Below, piece by piece: positions 1-6,011 of a stretch of 6,011 bases of DNA. The notes beneath the pieces were generated by a model, which searched no databases, was not told the DNA's origin, and saw only the letters and a program-made list of their open reading frames with translations. Location of the stretch: NCBI GenBank assembly GCA_022600655.1, contig JAHZJZ010000351.1:1-6011 (forward strand), given 5' to 3'. How positions within the stretch are numbered: position 1 is the first letter of the stretch; each line of letters starts with the position of its first letter. Source of the stretch: Campylobacterota bacterium (GTDB taxonomy: Bacteria; Campylobacterota; Campylobacteria; Campylobacterales; Sulfurovaceae). A program made the translations under genes and the position numbers.

Positions 1-1
1 A

Positions 2-1558
2 GAGAAGTATCTAAAACACAGTCAAGATATTACGAGAATTTCTCATTTGCTTAGAACAGCTTGGTTTTATAATAGAGAGTCTCCTCGTAAAGCATTACAG
101 GACAGTAGTTTTAGCTATTGGTTGAACTACAAAGGTACTCTTTTTGAGTATCAAAATATCTTAATGATGGTTGAGCGTAAAACAAAAAATGAAGAGATAA
201 AATCAGATATTAAAAGATTAAGAGAGTTGACACATAAGTTAGCAAACCTTGAACAAAACAGTATCAAAAGAGTAAAAGTAAAAGGTTATAAACAACAAAT
301 CAAGCTGATAGAAGAGGAGATACGTACAATCCAAATCCGTTTGAGTCAAAAAAATAAAGAGTTTCAGGGGTTATTAGGATTAGAAACCATTAGTTCTGAA
401 GAGATAGTATCATCACTGGCTCCTACTCAACTCTATATAGACTTTGTACGAGCTGATAATAACTACTATATTTTTACAATAGATAGCAGTAATCAAACAA
501 CTTTTAAACAGATAAGTGAAGAAGATAGTGTTCTGTTAGAAGCGAATATTGAAAAATTTAGAGTTAATAATCAAGAGATGGTTAAAACTATTCAACGAGA
601 AAATGCAACAGATGATGAATTGAAACTAGATAAAAACCAAGCAAAAAAGATTAAACAACATCTTTTCGTTCAAGTGAAACCCATAGTGGAAAATCTTTAT
701 AATATATTGATAAAAAAATACCTATTACAAGAGTTGAAAGATAAAGACTCTATGATTATATCCCCTGATGGAATGCTAAACTTTTTACCCTTTGAGGCTC
801 TACATAACGATAAAAAATATTTGATAGAGAGTTATAAAATAAACTATATCTCATCAGGAAGAGAATATATAAGACAGAGTAGACGGGAGTATCAAAATAC
901 ATCTTCAAAAGTTGTGATTTTTGGAACACCAAATTTTGAATTTGGAATAAAAAATGCTAAAGATGAATCTTCACCGTTTGAAAAAAGAAGATTTGAAGAT
1001 TTAAATAGTAGTAGAGAGATAAAAATTATTCAAAGTTACTATAAAAATGTTGATGTTTATGAGGGAAATAACTCAACAGTTACAAATCTTATGAAGATTA
1101 GAAACCCAAAAATACTACACCTCTCTACACATGGGTTCTTTCATGATGATAAAAGTATTTTAAATCCTATGCGTCGTTCTGGACTGGCTTTAACTTCAGG
1201 AAATAAGGCTGAGTTTGAAGGAGATATGAGTGGATTAGTTACAGCTTTGAAACTCTCTAGTTTGGAACTATATAATACCGAGTTAGTCGTCTTATCAGCA
1301 TGTGAAACAGGGTTAGGAAAGATTCGTAATGCTGAGGGAGTAATAGGATTACCTAAAGCCTTTATCCAAGCAGGAGCTAAAAAGGTGATTATGAGTCTAT
1401 GGAGTGTAAGTGAACAGAAAACAGCTACACTGATGGAGCATTTTTATGCTCATGTGGCTAAAGGTGAAGATTATGCTACTGCACTACGCAGTGCTAAACT
1501 TAAAATGATAGGGGAACATCCATTTTATTGGAGTGCTTTTATTATGAGTGGGATATAA
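2..1558 (+). CDS. CHAT-domain cysteine protease (TPR-CHAT type), 5' end outside window
   Basis: This is a caspase-like (clan CD) peptidase of the CHAT family, in which a C-terminal protease is usually controlled by an N-terminal helical or TPR sensor. The frame is open to the left edge with no stop, and residues before the TTG at 47 (EKYLKHSQDITRISH) continue the helical pattern, so that TTG is probably not the start. Numbering from 47, residues 1-40 look like the last helices of a TPR-type region. Residues about 42-107 are a charged, probably coiled-coil segment. About 108-200 is a beta-containing linker, and the CHAT domain runs from about 205 to the end. Seen motifs are SPDGMLNFLPFEAL (239-252), LHLSTHGFF with catalytic His362, and LSACETGLG with catalytic Cys419, followed by a GVIGLPKAFIQAGAKKVIMS block and a YWSAFIMSG ending. 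The dyad appears intact, so an active protease is expected. No signal peptide can be judged because the N-terminus is missing. Substrate is unknown; TPR-CHAT relatives include the CRISPR-linked Craspase protease and gasdermin-cleaving proteases, but neither partner is visible here. Confidence 0.9.
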   Translation, partial: EKYLKHSQDITRISHLLRTAWFYNRESPRKALQDSSFSYWLNYKGTLFEYQNILMMVERKTKNEEIKSDIKRLRELTHKLANLEQNSIKRVKVKGYKQQIKLIEEEIRTIQIRLSQKNKEFQGLLGLETISSEEIVSSLAPTQLYIDFVRADNNYYIFTIDSSNQTTFKQISEEDSVLLEANIEKFRVNNQEMVKTIQRENATDDELKLDKNQAKKIKQHLFVQVKPIVENLYNILIKKYLLQELKDKDSMIISPDGMLNFLPFEALHNDKKYLIESYKINYISSGREYIRQSRREYQNTSSKVVIFGTPNFEFGIKNAKDESSPFEKRRFEDLNSSREIKIIQSYYKNVDVYEGNNSTVTNLMKIRNPKILHLSTHGFFHDDKSILNPMRRSGLALTSGNKAEFEGDMSGLVTALKLSSLELYNTELVVLSACETGLGKIRNAEGVIGLPKAFIQAGAKKVIMSLWSVSEQKTATLMEHFYAHVAKGEDYATALRSAKLKMIGEHPFYWSAFIMSGI

Positions 1559-1578
1559 TTTAAGTTCATCATTTTTAG

Positions 1579-1585
1579 AAAGGGA
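1579..1585 (+). promoter_or_regulatory. Ribosome binding site of the small exported-protein gene
   Basis: AAAGGGA lies four bases before the ATG at 1590. It decides the start: the in-frame GTG at 1548 would overlap the CHAT gene, has only a GGAG about 14 bases upstream, and would put 14 polar residues ahead of a standard signal peptide. No convincing promoter is seen in the 31-base gap, which fits translation from a shared transcript. Confidence 0.65.
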
Positions 1586-1589
1586 CACA

Positions 1590-2000
1590 ATGAAAAATCA
1601 ACGAATTAAATTTATATTAGCAAACCTTCTTTTAACTACAGGCATCGCTATGGCGACTAATCCCTTAGTTGCATTGGGAGACAAACCTGTAGATGAGGGA
1701 CAGAAAAATGTTCATAAAGAAGACAGAATCAAAGGTTCAACTCTAATTTCCAATAAGTTTAAATCGGAAACGATGTCACTGGCTAAAGAGAATGGTAAAA
1801 TCTTCAAAATTACGCTCAAAAAAGCATCTCATACACCTATCACCTGTAAAGTCATAAGAGACAATCATGAAATTATAAATGTTCAAGGAACAACAAGAAC
1901 GATTGTATTTGATATTGATACTTCTCTGCTGAAAGTTGATGATAATATTACGATTACAAATAGGTATAAGGCTATTGGAGAGATTTTAGTTAAGGAGTAG
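1590..2000 (+). CDS. Small exported protein of unknown function (136 aa)
   Basis: I do not recognise a family. The ATG start gives MKNQRIK (basic n-region), a hydrophobic stretch over residues 8-22, and an A-M-A motif at 20-22, which together make a typical Sec signal peptide with likely cleavage after Ala22. There is no lipobox, so the mature protein of about 114 residues is probably soluble in the periplasm or released. The mature part starts with a polar, charged stretch (about 30-60). It is followed by alternating hydrophobic/polar segments that look like beta strands (about 68-77, 83-98, 103-109, 118-135), suggesting a small beta-sandwich. It is lysine-rich with one cysteine (Cys86), so no internal disulfide is possible. 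The gene follows the CHAT stop by 31 bases on the same strand and has a good ribosome binding site, so it is probably co-transcribed with the protease. It could be a substrate, an inhibitor or an unrelated envelope protein; nothing in the sequence decides this. Confidence 0.8.
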   Translation: MKNQRIKFILANLLLTTGIAMATNPLVALGDKPVDEGQKNVHKEDRIKGSTLISNKFKSETMSLAKENGKIFKITLKKASHTPITCKVIRDNHEIINVQGTTRTIVFDIDTSLLKVDDNITITNRYKAIGEILVKE

Positions 2001-2008
2001 ACTTCGAT

Positions 2009-2038
2009 TCTAGCCTTACTAAAATAGTAAGGGCTAGA
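2009..2038. terminator. Intergenic hairpin between convergent genes
   Basis: The arms TCTAGCCTTACTA (2009-2021) and TAGTAAGGGCTAGA (2025-2038) pair with a three-base AAA loop and one bulged base on the right arm. The stem starts nine bases after the stop of the small exported-protein gene. Neither strand has a T-run directly after it, so it is not a classic intrinsic terminator. It may act as a transcript-end stabiliser or as part of a two-hairpin terminator with the next element. Confidence 0.5.
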
Positions 2039-2045
2039 GAAGTAG

Positions 2046-2070
2046 AGCCGTTATTAACGGCTTGTTTTCT
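2046..2070 (+). terminator. Probable rho-independent terminator of the CHAT operon
   Basis: AGCCGTT (2046-2052) pairs exactly with AACGGCT (2056-2062) around an ATT loop and is followed on the + strand by TGTTTTCT, a short imperfect T-run. The stem contains the last codons of the opposing subtilase gene, and its TAA stop (2054-2056) spans loop and stem. It would end rightward transcription. For the leftward transcript no T-run follows, so termination in that direction is doubtful. Confidence 0.55.
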
Positions 2071-5000
2071 TGGTTTCACTATAGCTTTGTGGCTTTTTGT
2101 GAACCTGAATATAACTTTCACTTAATCCATCAAAAATATCATTTTCAATGACATCCGTTTTGTAGGTTTTTGTGTCTGTTTTTTTACTCATTTTTGAAGT
2201 TACTGTGGTTGTTTGAGTAGTACCTTCTATAATCGAGAGGTTATCAACTATCCAACCTCTAAAACCATTGTATAGATGATCTTGTGTACTGAAAGCAAAT
2301 TGGATACGAATATTTTTACCAACATATTCAGATAAGTCTAACTCTTCTAAAACCCAAACTGGCTTACGGTTGAATCCACCTGAACTAAATCCTTTATGTT
2401 CTCGGTCATCATCATTGGGGTCAACATGTGGATTTAGACGTTTAACCGTAGTAAAGGCACCATCATCTATAGAAATTTTAATATACATGAGGTCATAGCC
2501 ATTTTCATTAGGGTTGACAGCCTCTATCTCCCACCAAGTTTTAAAACGTAAGATAGGTTGTGTCGTATTGTTTAAGTCAATCGTCGGTGAGGTAAGTTTA
2601 CCATAATGTTCTAAGGTTGATGTTCCTCCACTTTTTAATGCGTCATCATCTGTTTGTGTTAAGATAAATGAACCTGTATCTGCTTTTCCATACCACATCG
2701 CATATGAACCCTCATCTGCCTTAGGTAAGTAGGCATGGTCTGTTGTCTCATCAGGAGGAAGTGAGGAGAATCCATCATCAACAAATGTATTGAAAAGTGT
2801 TGATTCAAAATCTTGAACATGCCACATTCCTGTACTGTTCCAGTCACTTGAATTGTTTTCAAAACTAGTAGTATAAATCACACTAGCAAGAGGTATCTCT
2901 TTTTTAACCAGTGTAAAGCTTTCAGTACGCTCTTGACCTGATAGTACAATGACTTGCTCTTTTACTAAGGTATCATAGCCAGAAGCAGATACTTCTAAGA
3001 TAAATGATGCAATTGAATCTCCATCACTATCTACTTTTGAGATATTTGAGATAGTATATAGACCACTGTTATCAGTTTGTGCAGTGGCAAAAAATCCATT
3101 GGTCTGTTCACCACCAGAGATTCTAATCGTTGCATCTGGAATGGCAGTACCATTTATATCAATGATTTTACCACTTAATGAACCCACTTCTCCTGTAGCT
3201 GTGGAGGTCATATTTAGATTAATTTTTGTATTTTGTGTCGGCTCTGCATTAACAGTAAAGGTGTTAGTAGCATCTTTATAATCACTAAGTTCACCATAAA
3301 TTTTATAGGTTTCTGGTTTTAAGTAGAGTATAACGGTTCCATTACTGTCAGTCATACCCGTGTGTGTAATAGGCACTCCATTACTAGGTTCAAGCGTAAC
3401 AGCAACATTCTCCATAGCTTGAAGGGTAACGGTATCTTGTGCATGAACCTGTATGGTTGAGTAGTTAAATAGATACTCAAAATTTGCTACACTCTCTAAA
3501 TTACTTGTGGAGTTTTTTAATGTAACACTTGTAACCAGTTTATGCCAAGGGGTAGTGGTATCGAGCATTGGTTCAGCTACATCTCCTGTCACGGACATTG
3601 CATTAACCATGCTCCATGTTGCTCCACTATCTGCTGATGAGTAGAGTTCCCACTCTATGCCTGTAACCTCTAGTTCTTCATCTATCGAAGTAAATAGAAC
3701 TTTAGCTTGAGGTGAAAAAGGGTTGACAATCATATCTGTAGCCATTACCTTACTGTTAATAATTTGTTGAGCTTTCTCTAAAGCTTTTGCTGCATTTAGT
3801 ATAGGAATAGGATCTTTTAGTGTTTCTGTGCTTGTATTGTACGGTGAGATATATCTTTGTGTAACAAATTCAGTTGCTGAATTGATTAAAATCTCTTTAA
3901 CCTCTTTAGCTGTAAAACTAGGATAGAGAGAGTATATTAGTGAAGCCACACCTGTTACTACGGGAGCTGCAGCTGATGTCCCTACAAAGCCACTGAGTCC
4001 ACTACCATAATTTGAACCTGTATAGTATGAGCCACTTGATTTTAGACTTTTATATGAAGTTGGTGCAGCTATGTCAATAGAGACACCGTAGTTACTATAG
4101 TAGACCAATCGTTTATCACTTTTCATGGCGGCAGTGAAAATAACATTGTTTCGCTTACTAAGGTCTCCTTGATCATCGTAGTGCAATGCTGGACTATGGT
4201 GACGACCATCTACTCCAAAAATATCATCTGCATTACCTCTACCATTACCTATTCCATTTCCTGCAGACCATACAAAGAGTTGGTTAAGTTTGTCATTAAC
4301 CAGTTTAACATAGCTTCGTGTTAATGAAAGTGTCTGTTGATTTCTTTCTGCAACACTTGTTGAATCACTAGGATCAAATGTTTCAGGAAGGTAGCCTGTT
4401 AATGCCCATGAGTTATTTACAACCTTGACCTTTTGTTCTTTAATAACGGCTTTTAAATTAGTCTGACCATTGTCACCTAAAACCATCTTAGAGATCCAGT
4501 TAATACCAGATATGCCTAGTCCATTGTTTGTTACTGCACCTATTGCTCCTGCTACTCCATTTCCATGATCACTAATATCGGTTGTAAGAAGAGAAGTAAA
4601 ACGATTTTTAAGTTCACTGTGTTGAGTATCATATCCACTATCAGAGACACCTACATAGATTTCAGAATTTCCTGTAGTGATTCCCCATGCTGTGGTAGCA
4701 TTAATCTCTTCTAAATGCCAATTATCTCCCCCATCATTAAATGCACTTCCATCACTAGGTATTATGGGCTGTTCATCTCTAAGGGCATTTTCACCTTCAT
4801 GAATTCGATTGTCTACTCCTGATATACCTTTTTCTAACTTTAATTGCTCAAGCTCTTCGAGTGTCTCAATATCTGCTTCGTTATATTCAATTAAGACACC
4901 ATTCTCTTCATCGTAACCCACAACAGTTAAAGAGCTATAGTGTGCGATAATAGCAAGAATTTCATCTTCTGAGAGAGATTTTGAGTAGACCCATGACTGA

Positions 5001-6010
5001 TTAGTAACAATACCAATTTTTTCATTAACAGTAACATTTCCATCGTCTCCTTTGATTTTTGACTCTTCATAATCAAAAAGAGGAGTAATCGTAAAGGTTA
5101 ATGTCTTTTCTGTTTGATTTAAGTTTGACTTTACAACAACTTCATACTCTCCAATCTCTACAGGAGTAAATCGAATACTTTTATTGTCTGTTGCTTGGTT
5201 AAGTGAAAGATTAACATCGGATAGCTTGTGAGTAACACGCCAATGAATATCACTTAGGCTGCTTTCTGTTAAGAGTGAAACAAGAACTTCTTGGTTCTGA
5301 ACAGGTGTTTTACTGTAGGTAATAGGGATAGCTGTTAAACTAGGAGTTGAAGAGCTTGTAGATGAGCTATAGTTATTAGAGGCGGTTTCAACTTCTACGC
5401 CTAAACTTCCTTGTAAATGTTCTATCGCATCGGTTTCATTTACAAACTCTTTACCTAAGTTCTGAACTAAAGATTTAATGCTATTTTCACTTAAGTCCTT
5501 AAATGTTTGGGATGTTGTGAACTGTTCTCTAATCTCTTGTGTAATTTCAATATTGGTAGAGATAACTCCATCATTATCGATTGATTGTAAAAATCGTGTC
5601 AAGAGTTTTAATGTTGTATCTGTGAAGTCAGTTCTAGGTAGTCCTAAAAGGTCTTGAGGATAGACTTTACTATCTTCCGTCAAAGTTGTGAGTGTTCCAA
5701 GTGTTAAGTTACCCAGTTTAAAAGTAACAGGTAGGTTACTACACTCAAACTTACCATCGCTGTCTGTAAGGGCTTCAATATCATCGCAAAGATAGCTCAC
5801 CCCTTTAATTGGAGAGTCAACGAGGTAACCAATCTGTTTTTTCTCAACAGTTATATTTTCCTCTTCACTCTCTTGAGCTATTTCTATCTCTTCGTTATGA
5901 TATGAAGTAGTGTTTTCCTCTATCTCTTCAGGTACGGACAATGTAGTTGCATTTTTTTCATCTTGACTACCTCCACTACCACACCCTGTTAGTGTCAATA
6001 AAAAGATTGT
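2054..6010 (-). CDS. Large modular lipoprotein subtilase (peptidase S8), 5' end outside window
   Basis: This is a serine endopeptidase predicted to be exported and lipid-anchored. The frame is open to the right edge. Codons before the possible TTG at 5998 read T-I-F-L-L and continue as (TTG)-T-L-T-G-C, so that TTG is inside a lipoprotein signal peptide and the true start lies beyond the window. Numbering from the TTG: lipobox LTGC with lipid Cys6; acidic linker about 20-53; small beta domain about 56-200 (VDSP at 60-63, DSDGKF at 79-84, Cys71 and Cys86); Ig-like domain about 220-308; propeptide-like segment about 330-400; S8 domain about 430-740. The S8 domain has Asp453 (SDSG), His478 (HGNGVAG), oxyanion Asn581 (SAGNG) and Ser675 (GTSAAAP), so the triad is complete. 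After it come a beta segment (about 745-845), two carboxypeptidase-regulatory-like domains (about 849-930 and 938-1033), a MAM/jelly-roll-like domain (about 1038-1257, from TSFENN to GWIVDNLSI), and a basic Lys/Ser/Thr-rich tail. The accessory domains probably bind substrate or surface. The gene converges on the CHAT pair. Substrate is unknown; domain edges are estimates. Confidence 0.92.
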   Translation of the reverse strand, partial: TIFLLTLTGCGSGGSQDEKNATTLSVPEEIEENTTSYHNEEIEIAQESEEENITVEKKQIGYLVDSPIKGVSYLCDDIEALTDSDGKFECSNLPVTFKLGNLTLGTLTTLTEDSKVYPQDLLGLPRTDFTDTTLKLLTRFLQSIDNDGVISTNIEITQEIREQFTTSQTFKDLSENSIKSLVQNLGKEFVNETDAIEHLQGSLGVEVETASNNYSSSTSSSTPSLTAIPITYSKTPVQNQEVLVSLLTESSLSDIHWRVTHKLSDVNLSLNQATDNKSIRFTPVEIGEYEVVVKSNLNQTEKTLTFTITPLFDYEESKIKGDDGNVTVNEKIGIVTNQSWVYSKSLSEDEILAIIAHYSSLTVVGYDEENGVLIEYNEADIETLEELEQLKLEKGISGVDNRIHEGENALRDEQPIIPSDGSAFNDGGDNWHLEEINATTAWGITTGNSEIYVGVSDSGYDTQHSELKNRFTSLLTTDISDHGNGVAGAIGAVTNNGLGISGINWISKMVLGDNGQTNLKAVIKEQKVKVVNNSWALTGYLPETFDPSDSTSVAERNQQTLSLTRSYVKLVNDKLNQLFVWSAGNGIGNGRGNADDIFGVDGRHHSPALHYDDQGDLSKRNNVIFTAAMKSDKRLVYYSNYGVSIDIAAPTSYKSLKSSGSYYTGSNYGSGLSGFVGTSAAAPVVTGVASLIYSLYPSFTAKEVKEILINSATEFVTQRYISPYNTSTETLKDPIPILNAAKALEKAQQIINSKVMATDMIVNPFSPQAKVLFTSIDEELEVTGIEWELYSSADSGATWSMVNAMSVTGDVAEPMLDTTTPWHKLVTSVTLKNSTSNLESVANFEYLFNYSTIQVHAQDTVTLQAMENVAVTLEPSNGVPITHTGMTDSNGTVILYLKPETYKIYGELSDYKDATNTFTVNAEPTQNTKINLNMTSTATGEVGSLSGKIIDINGTAIPDATIRISGGEQTNGFFATAQTDNSGLYTISNISKVDSDGDSIASFILEVSASGYDTLVKEQVIVLSGQERTESFTLVKKEIPLASVIYTTSFENNSSDWNSTGMWHVQDFESTLFNTFVDDGFSSLPPDETTDHAYLPKADEGSYAMWYGKADTGSFILTQTDDDALKSGGTSTLEHYGKLTSPTIDLNNTTQPILRFKTWWEIEAVNPNENGYDLMYIKISIDDGAFTTVKRLNPHVDPNDDDREHKGFSSGGFNRKPVWVLEELDLSEYVGKNIRIQFAFSTQDHLYNGFRGWIVDNLSIIEGTTQTTTVTSKMSKKTDTKTYKTDVIENDIFDGLSESYIQVHKKPQSYSETKKTSR

Positions 6011-6011
6011 A

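Noticed and set aside
1548..1589. GTG at 1548 as the start of the small exported protein, overlapping the CHAT stop
   Set aside because: It adds 14 polar residues ahead of a normal signal peptide and lacks a well-spaced ribosome binding site, while the ATG at 1590 has AAAGGGA four bases upstream.
2659..2862. 67-residue open frame on the - strand
   Set aside because: It lies entirely inside the subtilase coding region in another frame of the same strand, has no ribosome binding site of note and has no recognisable domain.
3084..3281. 65-residue open frame on the + strand with hydrophobic stretches
   Set aside because: It is antisense to a subtilase segment; its hydrophobic look is explained by the complement of a beta-strand-rich coding sequence, and there is no supporting start signal.
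5996..5998. TTG at 5998 as the true start of the subtilase
   Set aside because: It would leave a signal peptide of only five residues before the lipid cysteine; the upstream codons T-I-F-L-L supply the hydrophobic core, so the gene begins outside the window.
1..6011. CRISPR array, tRNA/rRNA genes, insertion sequence or terminal inverted repeats
   Set aside because: I looked because CHAT proteases can be CRISPR-linked, but apart from the intergenic hairpins I saw no regularly spaced direct repeats, no transposase-like frame and no structured RNA; almost every base is in the three genes.

Overview
The window is AT-rich, gene-dense bacterial DNA with three genes. Two are read left to right and end tail to tail against one very large gene read right to left. 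Both outer genes run off the window, so neither has its true start here. The mix of genes suggests a Gram-negative bacterium, plausibly a Campylobacterota (Sulfurimonas/Sulfurovum-like) species: AT-rich codons, a lipoprotein subtilase, and an N-terminal GYLVDSP...DSDGKFEC module that I associate with surface proteins of that group. This assignment is inference; there is no rRNA or other marker gene.

Left part (2-1558, +): the C-terminal portion of a CHAT-domain cysteine protease (caspase-like, clan CD). It has a helical, coiled-coil N-terminal part and an apparently intact His/Cys dyad. After 31 bases comes a small gene (1590-2000, +) with its own Shine-Dalgarno sequence. It encodes a 136-residue exported protein of unknown function, and the spacing suggests one transcription unit with the CHAT gene.

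Middle (2001-2062): a short intergenic stretch with two adjacent hairpins. The second overlaps the stop codon of the opposing gene and carries a weak T-run on the + strand. It probably terminates the left transcript and separates the convergent units.

Right part (2054-6010, -): more than 1300 residues of a modular secreted lipoprotein. In order it has a lipobox, an acidic linker, a small beta domain with the only two cysteines besides the lipid cysteine, an Ig-like domain, a propeptide-like segment, a complete peptidase S8 (subtilase) domain with Asp/His/Asn/Ser residues in place, two carboxypeptidase-regulatory-like beta domains, a MAM/jelly-roll-like domain, and a basic Lys/Ser/Thr-rich tail.

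How they work together is not proven. The CHAT gene and the small exported protein look co-transcribed. The subtilase is a separate convergent unit, so a functional link with the CHAT pair is only a hypothesis.
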